Source: Candidatus Saccharicenans sp. (lineage in GTDB: Bacteria; Acidobacteriota; Aminicenantia; Aminicenantales; Saccharicenantaceae). Taken from it: a DNA stretch of 64,000 nucleotides. The notes under the pieces are model-generated. The model did no database searches. It saw nothing but the letters and a program-made list of their open reading frames with translations, and had not been told where the DNA came from. The DNA lies in contig JASEIU010000003.1 of assembly GCA_030017715.1 (NCBI GenBank), positions 248,001 to 312,000 on the forward strand. The letters run 5' to 3'. This document shows, one piece after another, positions 48,251 through 58,333 of this stretch. How positions within the stretch are numbered: the first letter of the stretch is position 1; every line of letters begins with the position of its first letter. The translations under genes were made by a program, and so were the position numbers.

Positions 48251-50308
48251 TTAATAAAGGAGGGTAATTTCTACTGCCGACTCAGAGGTTATCGGAATAA
48301 ATAAGATCAGATCGCTGCCTTCAAGCGTTCTGTTGATTCCAACCCGGACCCCTTCCAGCTCCCGGCCATCTACCAGAACCCTGGCCGCAGCGCCGTTCCA
48401 GCCTTCAACCAGGATAGCCGGATTAATCACCGGAGACTGGCCGCTTGCCTCCAGCCTGATTTTTCTTCCGGTCGGCTTTTGATTAATATTCTTCAAAATA
48501 TAACAGCGCTGGCCTCTGTCGTATCCATAATTCTTAAAATCGTTATCTTCAACCACGATTTCTGCTGGATAGGCCCAGGTCCTCCCGAATTTAACAACTT
48601 CCTCTATCTTCATTTCGTTCATGCCGTACAGGCCGGCCCAGTATTCCCGGTCGCCTTGTTCATGCACCACAGGTTCAGAAATGGGAAATCCTATGATGTG
48701 CGAAGGTCTGTCGGCGACAATAGTTGTTCTGCCGTCACAGCGAGCCTGTCCCACCGGCCAGTGGTTGCAGCCTCTCACTCCACAGTAGTTTTTTAAGCTT
48801 TCATAACGGAGCCACATTTTATTGTCCGGCTCGAAACAGATAAACGGTTTGTTTTTGGCCTTAAAATTATATTGCTGAACTGTATAATCATGATACTTAT
48901 CCCAGCTGAAAGGACCGTAAGGAGGCTGGCTGACATCTTCCACAAAAGAAACCTTAGTCATCCTGCCATCATAATCGGCCACCGAAGCAAAATCTTTTTC
49001 CACCACCTCGCAGGCTCTCTGCTCGGGATGAACCAGAACCAGCGATTCCTGAAACTGACGGGGAAATTCCAGCGTCCCCTTCTTCCAGGATACATTTCTG
49101 ATGGCTGTCCGATCAGGATAGATATAATAGTATTCGTCCACCCAGCATTCCCAGCCGGTTTTCGGGTCTCTTCTCCAGGTGTTTTCATTAATGCTGACGG
49201 GCGCATACCTCCAGTGAACCACCACCCTGGCTTCATTATTTTCGATTATCCGGACGTGAGAAAAACGACAGTGCCTGTCCTGCATATGCTCAAAACAACC
49301 TTCTTCATCGTTCCAGGCTTCAACGCTCTGGTCGGCCATCCAGAGGTCGTTTTCTGACACCCAGGCCGGACTGTATCGAGTTCCCCGCCAGAAGATCATT
49401 TTGACCTCAGAATTATCGAAGGTCACGACCACATCCGCATGCTCTCTAACCGGCCAGAGATTATCCCAGCCGGGATAGTATTTGAGCGTTGTATAAAAAG
49501 CCCCGAATTTTCTCGGATTTTTCTCAATCGCCGGCAATCTTCTTGGCTGAATCTCCGGAGCAACGATTTTATGTTCCCGATGATTGGTCTTTATTCTATC
49601 TGCCGTCAGGGCCAGGTCATAAATCTTAATCTCGTCAAAAATTCCGTCAATTCCATAAAAATCTTCCAGGGTCCCGAAGGTCCGGTGAATATCGCTCGGC
49701 TTCCCGGGCGAGGCCACCATACCTGCCAGAAAATTCCCTCCGGATTTCTTCATCTCGCCTTTTATCATGGAAACCGCGCTTCTCACTCCGTTCACATAAA
49801 CTTCAATCGTTCCATTAGCTTTATAAAGTCCGGCAATATGGGTCCACTTCCTGAGCGGAACGACATTGCTTTCAGTTACGGCAGCGACCCATTTCTCGTC
49901 TATACACACCGTCATCGCCACCTGTCCATAGGGACCGATTTCCAGACGATAACCGCGGACATTCCCCTCTTCCGTGGTAAGGGCCGGGCACCAGTTCCAG
50001 GGATATTCTCCCAGGGCCAGCCACAATTCAACAGTCAGTTCCTTATTCAATTCAGGAAGCTTTGTCTCCCCGCTCCTCAAAAGCGCGGTAAAGCCGTCAA
50101 GCCTGAGCCCCTGGCCTTTAATCCCGGGAGCTAGGCCATAATTCCCCTCAAGCACATCCCACTTCCTGTTGATAACTTCAAGAACCTTTCCGTTTTTAAT
50201 GGTTTCAAAATCCCAGTAAACTCTCGGACTTTGAGCCAACGATGAAAGACAACCTATGATAAGAAGGCCGGCAAAAAACGCCACCATCGCTTTTTTTATA
50301 TTTTTCAT
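48251..50308 (-). CDS. Secreted LamG / concanavalin A-like domain protein
   Basis: YWDFETIKNGKVLEV...GQGLRLDGFTALLRSGETKLPELNKELTVELWLALG; RBS GGAGGG before 50308. Confidence 0.78.
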   Translation of the reverse strand: MKNIKKAMVAFFAGLLIIGCLSSLAQSPRVYWDFETIKNGKVLEVINRKWDVLEGNYGLAPGIKGQGLRLDGFTALLRSGETKLPELNKELTVELWLALGEYPWNWCPALTTEEGNVRGYRLEIGPYGQVAMTVCIDEKWVAAVTESNVVPLRKWTHIAGLYKANGTIEVYVNGVRSAVSMIKGEMKKSGGNFLAGMVASPGKPSDIHRTFGTLEDFYGIDGIFDEIKIYDLALTADRIKTNHREHKIVAPEIQPRRLPAIEKNPRKFGAFYTTLKYYPGWDNLWPVREHADVVVTFDNSEVKMIFWRGTRYSPAWVSENDLWMADQSVEAWNDEEGCFEHMQDRHCRFSHVRIIENNEARVVVHWRYAPVSINENTWRRDPKTGWECWVDEYYYIYPDRTAIRNVSWKKGTLEFPRQFQESLVLVHPEQRACEVVEKDFASVADYDGRMTKVSFVEDVSQPPYGPFSWDKYHDYTVQQYNFKAKNKPFICFEPDNKMWLRYESLKNYCGVRGCNHWPVGQARCDGRTTIVADRPSHIIGFPISEPVVHEQGDREYWAGLYGMNEMKIEEVVKFGRTWAYPAEIVVEDNDFKNYGYDRGQRCYILKNINQKPTGRKIRLEASGQSPVINPAILVEGWNGAAARVLVDGRELEGVRVGINRTLEGSDLILFIPITSESAVEITLLY

Positions 50309-50491
50309 AATTTCCCTCCCTGACTGAGTATTCATGGGCTGAATAAATTCATGTTGCTCATTACCGGGTCTTGAGAAAAACTTAAGGCCGATTTTTCCTT
50401 CGACCATAGCTTTTTCCATCATTCCTGGCTCCTGTTTTTCCAACAAAGTTCGATGGGGGTCATTCTATAGTTCTTAAACCTATGGGCTCAT

Positions 50492-50516
50492 AAATCAGGC
50501 AATATAATTTGTCTCC
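50492..50516 (-). repeat. Degenerate family-2 asymmetric repeat
   Basis: + strand AAATCAGGCAATATAATTTGTCTCC. Confidence 0.45.
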
Positions 50517-50529
50517 TCATATTTCGCTC

Positions 50530-52071
50530 TTATTGAAGACGCAGGGCTGAGGGGCAGAGGGCCAGGCCGCCGCGAGCCGTGCACCTCAGCTCGGGCGGAA
50601 GCATCTTCCCCACCTCATAGACCGCATCTATCGTTTCATCCAGGTCAATCGGATTCTCGTAGCCGCCGATGATGAGCCCGGCGCAGAGTAGGGCGTTGGC
50701 CGCACCCATGGCGTTTCGGGTGTGACAGGGAATTTCCACCTTGCCCTGAACCAGGTCGCAAATCGAGCCCATTATGTTCTGAAAGGCAATCGCTGCGGCG
50801 TCAGCCGCCTGCCTAACGCTGCCGCCGAATATATCAACCACGGCCGCAGCCGCCATCGCCCCGGCCGCACCTATTTCCACCTGGCATCCGGCCACCTCGG
50901 CGGCAAAGGTCGCCCGGCTGTCTACGATCAGGCCAATTGCCCCGGCCGCCAGCAGGCCGCGCAATATCTTTTCCAGCGGGACTCTCTCGTCCTCAAACAG
51001 CGTCACCAGCACTCCGGGGAGCGTCCCGGCCGAGCCGCCGGTCGGTGCGGCACAGACCACACCGCGCCGGCCGTTTACGTGCATCACGGCCATCGCCCTC
51101 GCCCCGGCTCTGAGATAAGTTCCGCCGAGCGGCAATCGGGCGAGCTTTTCATCCGCAAAAATTTTCCCGGCCGACGGCTTCAGGAGCTGAACCTTTTCGC
51201 CCCTGAATTCCAGACCTTCGTGAACCGCCCGCTGCATTATCCGGAATCGTCTTTCCGCCTCTTCCAGCACCTGAGCTTTTGACCATCCGAGGACCTCCGC
51301 CTCGTATTCAAGCGCCAGTTCGCCCGGCGAAATATTTCTCTCCCCGGCCAGTCTGACCATTTCAGCGGCGGAGCTGAAAGGCGGCTTATTCTTTATAACC
51401 GGGCAGACCGGCTGAATCATCCAGACCCGCCTGGCGCCTGGCGCGCTTTTTATTTCCGTCAGCAGCGCTTCCGGAAACGGTTCGCGGGCCCGGGCTGAAA
51501 CCAATGCCGCACCGTCTCTCACCTGGATGCCGGGCTCTTCCACCAGTCGGGGCAGCGGCGTGAGTTTCTGCCTGATGCTTTCCGCCGCTCCCGCTTCCGC
51601 TTCAACCGCCATTTCATGATAGAGCCCGGTAAAATTCACCGGCCAGCCTTCAATCTCCCTGACTTCAACCGAACCGCCCCCGACTGAGGCCGCCCTGATT
51701 CTGAGGTTTCTTCCGCTCGCCGACACAAGCTTTATGTCCATGGCGTTTGGATGGTCGGCGCGGTCGAGCCTTCTGAGGCTGAACTCAATCTTCACCCCGC
51801 GCTCGCGGGCGATATCGAGCGCCTGAAAAAAGCGCTCGTCGACGAGCTCAATCCCGAGCAATCCGCAGGCGAAAGAAAGGTCGGCCGCCTGTTCGCGGTA
51901 TGTCCGGGCATAGGAGCCGTCCGGGTCAAGGGCGACCTCAACCTCTCGCACCGGCTCTCCCAGCAGCGAAGCGGCAATTTTTCCGATGAAGAACCCGCCG
52001 GCCGTGTGAGAACTCGAAGGGCCTCGCATGACCGGCCCGATAACCTGATTAAAAATGCTTATGTCTTTCAT
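50530..52071 (-). CDS. sdaA: L-serine dehydratase (single-chain, iron-sulfur type)
   Basis: IGPVMRGPSSSHTAGG...GIELVDE; PTGGSAGTLPGVL; CDLVQGKVEIPCHTRNAMGAANALLCAGLIIGGYENPIDLDETI. Confidence 0.92.
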   Translation of the reverse strand: MKDISIFNQVIGPVMRGPSSSHTAGGFFIGKIAASLLGEPVREVEVALDPDGSYARTYREQAADLSFACGLLGIELVDERFFQALDIARERGVKIEFSLRRLDRADHPNAMDIKLVSASGRNLRIRAASVGGGSVEVREIEGWPVNFTGLYHEMAVEAEAGAAESIRQKLTPLPRLVEEPGIQVRDGAALVSARAREPFPEALLTEIKSAPGARRVWMIQPVCPVIKNKPPFSSAAEMVRLAGERNISPGELALEYEAEVLGWSKAQVLEEAERRFRIMQRAVHEGLEFRGEKVQLLKPSAGKIFADEKLARLPLGGTYLRAGARAMAVMHVNGRRGVVCAAPTGGSAGTLPGVLVTLFEDERVPLEKILRGLLAAGAIGLIVDSRATFAAEVAGCQVEIGAAGAMAAAAVVDIFGGSVRQAADAAAIAFQNIMGSICDLVQGKVEIPCHTRNAMGAANALLCAGLIIGGYENPIDLDETIDAVYEVGKMLPPELRCTARGGLALCPSALRLQ

Positions 52072-52303
52072 TTCGCACCCTGAAGATTCAATTCGCTCCG
52101 TTTCATCAAATTGCGTTGCTCGTTCGATATCTTTTTTTGGGCACACTTATCTCAATCCCCGAGATTAAGCTTATTTCCGGGGCTTTATAAAGATTCCTCA
52201 AATCCGTTGGCTTTGAAAGAAATTCAGTGAACAAAGATTGTTTCCTCAGTAAAACGTCCGGTTTTAATAACATTTTTTTGCCAGCGCCAATCTCACCGCC
52301 ACC

Positions 52304-53266
52304 TCACCGCCCGCTATCCAGCTTCTTCAAAACTCCAATTGCCACCACAGCATCCTGGACGGCCAGCCCGACCGACTTGAACACAGTAATTTCATCCGGG
52401 TTTTCCCGACCGTTCTTCTCGCCGGCGATAACTTCGCCGAGTTCGGCTTCAATTTTACTCCAGTCAACGACACCTTCCCGAACCGGAATGATCAGATCCC
52501 CGGCTTCTTCCCGGGCAGCCTCGCGGCTGTCGACATAAATCTTCGCCCGCCGGATGGTTTCGCTGTCGAGTTCCCGCACTTCCGGTTTGAAAGAGCCGAT
52601 GGCCGTGATGTGAGTGCCGGGGCGGAGCCAGCTTCCGTCAAAAACCGGCGTCCTGGAAGTGGTGGCGCAGATAATCACATCAGCCTGTTCGACCGCGCTT
52701 TTCCGGTCAGCAGTTATTACCACTTTAATCCCGAGCTTTTCGCCCATCTCGCCGGCGAAGCTTTCCTCCCGCGGATCCTGATAGCTGACGAGATAACATT
52801 TTTCGACCGGAAGCACCGAGCAGACTGCCTCCAGCTGCGTCCGCGCCTGCGGACCTGCCCCGAAAAGTGAGGCCACCTTCGAGTCTTTCCTGGCGAGATA
52901 CTTAGCGGCCACCCCGCCGGCTGCTCCCGTTCTCATGGCCGTAATGAAAGAGGCCTCGAGCGCCACCAGCGGGGTTCCATTCATCGCGTTGAACACCAGC
53001 ACCAGCCCCTGGAGAACCGGCAGCCCGAACAGCCGCGAATTTTCCGGATAAACCGTGATGATTTTCGTCACCAGATACGGCCGGTCGTCCTCGATCAAGA
53101 CCGGCATATACAGAAGCGAGCCTTCGTGATAGGGAGCGTTGAATACCGACCGCGGTGGCATCAGAACTTTTTTCTGATGAAGGAGCAAAAAGCCACGCTC
53201 CACAAGCTCAATGACTTCTGCCATCGTCAGGAGACGGCTGAGTTCATCCCGGTCTACAATTCTCAT
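52304..53266 (-). CDS. Ornithine cyclodeaminase / mu-crystallin family protein
   Basis: LYMPVLIEDDRPYLVTKIITVYPENS...AMRTGAAGGVAAKYLARKDSKVASLFGAGPQARTQLEAV. Confidence 0.94.
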   Translation of the reverse strand: MRIVDRDELSRLLTMAEVIELVERGFLLLHQKKVLMPPRSVFNAPYHEGSLLYMPVLIEDDRPYLVTKIITVYPENSRLFGLPVLQGLVLVFNAMNGTPLVALEASFITAMRTGAAGGVAAKYLARKDSKVASLFGAGPQARTQLEAVCSVLPVEKCYLVSYQDPREESFAGEMGEKLGIKVVITADRKSAVEQADVIICATTSRTPVFDGSWLRPGTHITAIGSFKPEVRELDSETIRRAKIYVDSREAAREEAGDLIIPVREGVVDWSKIEAELGEVIAGEKNGRENPDEITVFKSVGLAVQDAVVAIGVLKKLDSGR

Positions 53267-53286
53267 GCGCCATCCCTCCTAAAAAT

Positions 53287-53315
53287 GGGGACACCTTCTA
53301 TATTTCCAGATTTTC
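53287..53315 (+). repeat. Family-2 asymmetric repeat
   Basis: GGGGACACCTTCTATATTTCCAGATTTTC. Confidence 0.75.
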
Positions 53316-53385
53316 TGGACAGAGAAAATCGGGTAATGATTTTTTCTCTGACTTTTATTCTTCACGGCCATATTCCCTGCTTTTT

Positions 53386-53416
53386 AAGAGGGGACACTTT
53401 CAGGTGTCCCCTCTTT
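53386..53416. repeat. REP-like palindrome with extended stem
   Basis: AAGAGGGGACACTTTCAGGTGTCCCCTCTTT. Confidence 0.95.
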
Positions 53417-55986
53417 CACAGGATAAGTTTATAGCTTTTTCCGGGTTCGGTGGCAAAAGAAATGCGGTTTTCATCTTTCCTCGTCAGGCTGACCTCCGGG
53501 CTAACTTCCTTCACCGCGACCGGAAAGGGTGTCCTTATCGTGCAGGGTTTCCCCAGCCGGGAAATTATTTCTACAACCACGATATTTTTCTTGCTCTTAT
53601 TTTCGTTCCTGGCGCTCCCCGCGCCTTTCTCTTCCGCCATCTTTCTGGCTTCATCTCCCCAGATCAAATTCACCTCGAAACCGCCCCGGGCCCTGAGCCC
53701 GGAAACTTTTCCGCTTCCCCAGAACTCCGGCAGAGCCGGCAGCAGAAATATTTCATTTTCATGCGATTGAAGGAGCATCTCTGCCACAGCCGCGGTCATT
53801 CCGAATGAACCGTCCACCTGAAGCGCCTTCGAGCAGATCGAAAAGAGATTGTCAAAAGTGTAATGCCGGATGGCATAAAGAAAATTTTCGATGGCCTTCT
53901 CCGGCTCACGCAACCTGGCCCAGCAGGCCATTTTCCAGGCTGATGACCAGCCGTTTCCTTCAAGCCCGCGCTGCTCCAGGACCGCCCTGGCACCCCCGGC
54001 GATCTCCGGCGTCCGGTCGAGCGAAATTTGATTTCCCGGGAACAGGCCGTAGAGGTGCGAGATATGGCGATGGCTCTTTTCCTTCTGTCCCCAGTCTTCA
54101 AGCCATTCCTGAAGCTCTCCCCGGCTGTTAATCTGCATCGGAGCCAGCTTCGCTCTCGCCTCACGCACTCTTGCCCTGAAATCCTCATCCACCCCGAGAA
54201 TTTCCGAAGCTTCAGCCACATAGCCGAACAGATCGCTCAATATCTGCCTGTCGATCGTTGAGCCGGCGCAGATGGTCGTCCCGGGACTCATCCAGCCGGT
54301 CACCTCATCATAAAAAGTTTCGTTTCCAGGCCGGGCGGGGAAATTTTCCGGCGAGGTTGAAGGATTCGTCACCAGCCATCCAGACTGCGGGTGCTCTTTC
54401 AAAACATCGAGGAAAAATTCCACGTTTCCCTTCATCACCGGATAATATTGCCGCAGAAATTCTATATCTCCGGTGAACAAATAATGCTCCCACAGATGAG
54501 TGCAGAGCCAGGCCCCTCCGGTGGTGAAGGTGCCCCACTGAGGACCATCCATCGGCGCGGCCACCCTCCAGAGGTCGGTATTCTGGTGGAAAACCCAGCC
54601 CCGGGCCCCATAATGTTCCCGGGCAACCTCCGCTCCCTGGTCGGTAAGCTCCCTGATCATCCGGAAAAGCGGCTCGGCGCAATCGGCCAGGTTGGCCACC
54701 TCAGCCGGCCAGTAATTCATCTCGGTGTTGATGTTGGTCGTGTATTTGGAATCCCAGGATGGATTCTGGTATTGATTCCAGATTCCCTGAAGGTTCGCCG
54801 GCTGGGTGCCCGGACGCGATGAGGAAATCAGCAGATAACGCCCGAATTGAAAGGCCAGGGCGGCCAGCGCCGGGTCGTTCCGGCCGTCGAATTTCCTGAG
54901 CCTTTCATCGGTAGGCAGAAACGAGACGGCCGTTGACCCCAGGTCAATTTTCACACGGTCAAAATAGAAAGCGTGATTTTTTATATGCTCTTCTTTTATT
55001 TTTTCGTAGGGCTTATTTGAGATTTTCCCCAGCGCTTCCTCAACCCTGAGATGCGGGTCGGCGCTGACGTCCTTATAGTTGACAAAATTGGTGGCCGCGG
55101 CCAGATAAAGGGTGATCGAATCGGCCTCTTTAACCGTAAGGTCGGTATCCTCAACAGAAAGCGACCCTCCCTCCACCCGCGCCTTCAACCGAGCCTCATA
55201 GTGAAGCCGGCCGGGGACACCAAGATAATCGGCCGACTTCCCGCGGAGAATCAACCCGTCGTCGCCGTAGCCATCCATCCTGAAATAATCGGTGGCGTAG
55301 TTGGAATGGGCCTGGTTACGGCAGCCCCGCAGGTTAGCCACGAGCGAGATGCTTCCCGGCTGGCTGGCGGTGAGCCTCACAACTATTACCTGATCGACGG
55401 CGCTGGTAAAAACTTCGCGCGTGTATTTTACTCCGCCGCACTCATAGGAAACGGTAACGATTCCCCGGTCGAGGTCGAGCCGGAGCTGATAGTCTTTGAC
55501 CTCGGGTCCGTGCCCGAGCTTTAAGATTAAATCGCCCATTGATTGATACTTCTGCTGCTCGACCGGATAGCCCATGAGATAACGGCCGAAAAGCTTATGA
55601 GCTCTGAGATATTCCCCGCGAAACACCAGGTCCTGAATCTCAGGAAGATATTTGTATCCGCCTTTGACCGTCTGGGAATAAGGTCCGCCGGTCCAGTAAG
55701 TTTCTTCGTTGAACTGGATTCTTTCTTCGTCGGTTCGACCAAAAACCATCGCGCCGAGCCGGCCGTTCCCGACCGGAAGGGCATTTTCCCATTTGTCGGC
55801 CGGATGGCGGTACCAGAGAGTGGCGGTCGGGTCTATCGGAGCTGATTCCTGACTGACTGGATTGACAGGCCCGGACGGGCGACAGCCGGTAAAGATAAAA
55901 ATGAAAATAAGAGTCAACGTCGCTGAAAAGATTATCTTCTCCGGGAAAAACAGGCTTGAGCTAAGGGATTTTCTGGGCATAGCCAT
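53416..55986 (-). CDS. GH95 alpha-L-fucosidase-like protein
   Basis: [18 protein letters not shown]...[48 protein letters not shown]. Confidence 0.96.
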   Translation of the reverse strand: MAMPRKSLSSSLFFPEKIIFSATLTLIFIFIFTGCRPSGPVNPVSQESAPIDPTATLWYRHPADKWENALPVGNGRLGAMVFGRTDEERIQFNEETYWTGGPYSQTVKGGYKYLPEIQDLVFRGEYLRAHKLFGRYLMGYPVEQQKYQSMGDLILKLGHGPEVKDYQLRLDLDRGIVTVSYECGGVKYTREVFTSAVDQVIVVRLTASQPGSISLVANLRGCRNQAHSNYATDYFRMDGYGDDGLILRGKSADYLGVPGRLHYEARLKARVEGGSLSVEDTDLTVKEADSITLYLAAATNFVNYKDVSADPHLRVEEALGKISNKPYEKIKEEHIKNHAFYFDRVKIDLGSTAVSFLPTDERLRKFDGRNDPALAALAFQFGRYLLISSSRPGTQPANLQGIWNQYQNPSWDSKYTTNINTEMNYWPAEVANLADCAEPLFRMIRELTDQGAEVAREHYGARGWVFHQNTDLWRVAAPMDGPQWGTFTTGGAWLCTHLWEHYLFTGDIEFLRQYYPVMKGNVEFFLDVLKEHPQSGWLVTNPSTSPENFPARPGNETFYDEVTGWMSPGTTICAGSTIDRQILSDLFGYVAEASEILGVDEDFRARVREARAKLAPMQINSRGELQEWLEDWGQKEKSHRHISHLYGLFPGNQISLDRTPEIAGGARAVLEQRGLEGNGWSSAWKMACWARLREPEKAIENFLYAIRHYTFDNLFSICSKALQVDGSFGMTAAVAEMLLQSHENEIFLLPALPEFWGSGKVSGLRARGGFEVNLIWGDEARKMAEEKGAGSARNENKSKKNIVVVEIISRLGKPCTIRTPFPVAVKEVSPEVSLTRKDENRISFATEPGKSYKLIL

Positions 55987-55995
55987 CCTCCTATC

Positions 55996-56047
55996 GGGGA
56001 CACTTTAAGGTGTCCCCGGTAAAAAGGGGACACTTTCAGGTGTCCCC
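55996..56047. repeat. Tandem pair of REP-like palindromes, 30-bp pitch
   Basis: GGGGACACTTTAAGGTGTCCCC (55996) and GGGGACACTTTCAGGTGTCCCC (56026). Confidence 0.95.
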
Positions 56048-56051
56048 GGCT

Positions 56052-58310
56052 TTAAAGGTTCTTGAGCCAGAAGGCGAGCATCGTCCGGTAAAGATGGAGC
56101 GTCGTGTTCTCCCCCTCCGAGATGCCGTGGGAGCGGTTCGGATAGGCCATCATAGAAAACAGTTTGTTCCGGGCGATCAGCTCGTTCACCAGCCTCTCAA
56201 AGCTCTGGTAGTGGACGTTGTCGTCGCCGGTGCCGTGAATGATCAGCAGATTCCCCTTGAGATTTCCGGCAAAATGGATCGGCGAGCCTTCCCGGTATCC
56301 TTCGGGATTGTCCTCCGGAAGGCCCATATAGCGCTCCTGGTAGATAGTGTCGTAAAGAAGCTGGTCGCTGACAAAAGCCACGGCAATCCCGGTGCGGTAG
56401 AGGTCGGGAAATTTAAACATCGCATTGAGGGTCATCTGACCGCCGCCGCTCCAGCCCCACACCCCGACTCTTTTTTCATCCAGCCAGGGCCTTTTCTCCA
56501 GGAGCGACTTTACAGCCTTTGCCTGGTCAACCGGGGCAATAATTCCGACCTTCCGGTAGACACACTTCCGCCATTCCCGGCCGCGCGGCGCCGGTGTCCC
56601 CCGATTGTCGATACTTATGACCACATACCCTTTCTGGGCCAGCAGGAGATGCCAGAGGTAATTATTTCCACCCCAGCGGTCAACCACCGTCTGCGCCGCA
56701 GGCTCGCCATAAACATATACAATTACCGGGTAGCGTTTGCTTTCCTGAAAGTCCGGTGGCTTAAGGCACCAGCCGTCAAGAACGGCCTCGCCGATATCAA
56801 CCTTGAAAAACTCCACCGTCCGCCGGTTAAGCCGCTCGACCTTCGCTTTAAGTGCCTCATTCTTCGCCAGCGGACGAACCACCCGGTGTTCGGGCAGGCT
56901 CACCAGGCTGATCGCCGGCGGCACATCCAGCCTCGAATGCGTGTGGAAAGCATAACCACATCCGGGCGCCAGGTCATAGGTGTTCGTCCCGACCAATCCT
57001 CCTGGCGTCACCCGCTGCGGCTGCGCTCTCCCCGCTAAAGCCGTGCGGAAATTAATCCGATAAAGATACCTCCTCGTGGCGTCATCGGGCGAGGCGATGT
57101 AATAGAGCCAGCCCCCTTTTTCATCCACCCCGGCGATATCGACGACGTCAAACTGGCCGCGGGTTATCTGCCGGGCTGGCTTTCCGTCGCGGTCAACAAG
57201 ATAAACATGCCGCCAGCCGTCGCGCTCAGAAAGCCACAGCAGGCTGCGGCCGCGGTCAATCCAGACGAAATCGTCCATCACCTCGACCCAGGCCGCATCC
57301 TCATCGGTAAAAATGGTTTTGAGCTTCGCGCCGGCCAGATCATAAATCATCACCTGGTTTTTATTCTGCAGCCGGTTTAAGTGCTGGAAGATGATTTCAG
57401 AATTTCCCGCCCAATCCATCCGCGGCAGATAATAGTCTTTCCGCGGGTCGCCGGGCAGCTTTATAAACTCCACCCGCCCGCTCTCCACCTCAACCAGGCC
57501 GATTTTGCAGTCCGCATTGAGCGTTCCGACCTTCGGATACTTGATCGGAATCAGACGCGGATAAAGAGAATCTGTGTTGTTGATCAGGTAGAAATCCTTA
57601 ATCGAGCTGGTGTCAAATCTCCAGAAAGCGATGCGCCGTCCGTCGGGACTCCACCTGAACCCGTCTCGCAGGCTGAATTCTTCCTCATAAACCCAGTCGG
57701 AAGTGCCGTTGATTATATTATCCGAGCCGTCTCGCGTCAGCTGTTCGACCGTCGAGCCGTCGATATCCTCGACATAGATGTTATTCCGGAAAACGTAGGC
57801 AACCTTTCTCGCAACCGGCGAAATTTTGGCGAACATCAGGCTGGAAGGCTCAAAGTTCACACCGAGCTTCTTCAGCCGCCCGCTCGTCCGGTCGAACACC
57901 CAGTAATCCCCCCTGGTATTCAGGCGCCAGACCCGGCGGCTGTTGGTATAGACCAGAAGGAGGTTTCCGTCGGCCGACCAGCTGTAGTCATCTATTCTCA
58001 GCGGCCCGGATTTTCCAGGGTCGAGAAGAGAAGAGGCTGATACCAGGACCCGCCGCTCGCCCGTCTTAGCGTCAACCCTGACGATGTCCATCCCGCCCTC
58101 AACCTCTTTCGACTTTTCAACCACGGTGTAAGAGCGGCCGTCGGGAAGCCATCTGGCCGGACCGAACCTTTCGGAAACAAATTCCCGCGAGGAGAAAATT
58201 CTTTCCGGTGTAAGAAGCCCCTCATCAGACTTTCCCTGATTCAACAAAAGGCCAGCTGTCAGAGTTAGGGCCAAGACCGCAAGAAAAAAATTAATTATTC
58301 TTCTTTTCAT
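56052..58310 (-). CDS. S9 family (DPP IV-like) prolyl oligopeptidase
   Basis: SWSADGNLLLVYTNS...WVYEEEFSLRDGFRWSPDG; GVWGWSGGGQMTLNAMFKFPD; HGTGDDNVHYQ; SHGIS. Confidence 0.96.
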   Translation of the reverse strand: MKRRIINFFLAVLALTLTAGLLLNQGKSDEGLLTPERIFSSREFVSERFGPARWLPDGRSYTVVEKSKEVEGGMDIVRVDAKTGERRVLVSASSLLDPGKSGPLRIDDYSWSADGNLLLVYTNSRRVWRLNTRGDYWVFDRTSGRLKKLGVNFEPSSLMFAKISPVARKVAYVFRNNIYVEDIDGSTVEQLTRDGSDNIINGTSDWVYEEEFSLRDGFRWSPDGRRIAFWRFDTSSIKDFYLINNTDSLYPRLIPIKYPKVGTLNADCKIGLVEVESGRVEFIKLPGDPRKDYYLPRMDWAGNSEIIFQHLNRLQNKNQVMIYDLAGAKLKTIFTDEDAAWVEVMDDFVWIDRGRSLLWLSERDGWRHVYLVDRDGKPARQITRGQFDVVDIAGVDEKGGWLYYIASPDDATRRYLYRINFRTALAGRAQPQRVTPGGLVGTNTYDLAPGCGYAFHTHSRLDVPPAISLVSLPEHRVVRPLAKNEALKAKVERLNRRTVEFFKVDIGEAVLDGWCLKPPDFQESKRYPVIVYVYGEPAAQTVVDRWGGNNYLWHLLLAQKGYVVISIDNRGTPAPRGREWRKCVYRKVGIIAPVDQAKAVKSLLEKRPWLDEKRVGVWGWSGGGQMTLNAMFKFPDLYRTGIAVAFVSDQLLYDTIYQERYMGLPEDNPEGYREGSPIHFAGNLKGNLLIIHGTGDDNVHYQSFERLVNELIARNKLFSMMAYPNRSHGISEGENTTLHLYRTMLAFWLKNL

Positions 58311-58333
58311 TTTATCTTTACCTCACCAGATCA

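Noticed and set aside
2484-56047. CRISPR array
   Set aside because: The repeats are short palindromes dispersed among genes with sub-modules at 30/75 bp and related spacers; there are no uniform unique spacers and no cas genes in the window
56010-57038. 342-aa + strand ORF opposite the S9 peptidase
   Set aside because: Starts in the palindrome (MSPVKRGHFQVSP) and runs antisense to a clear S9 peptidase
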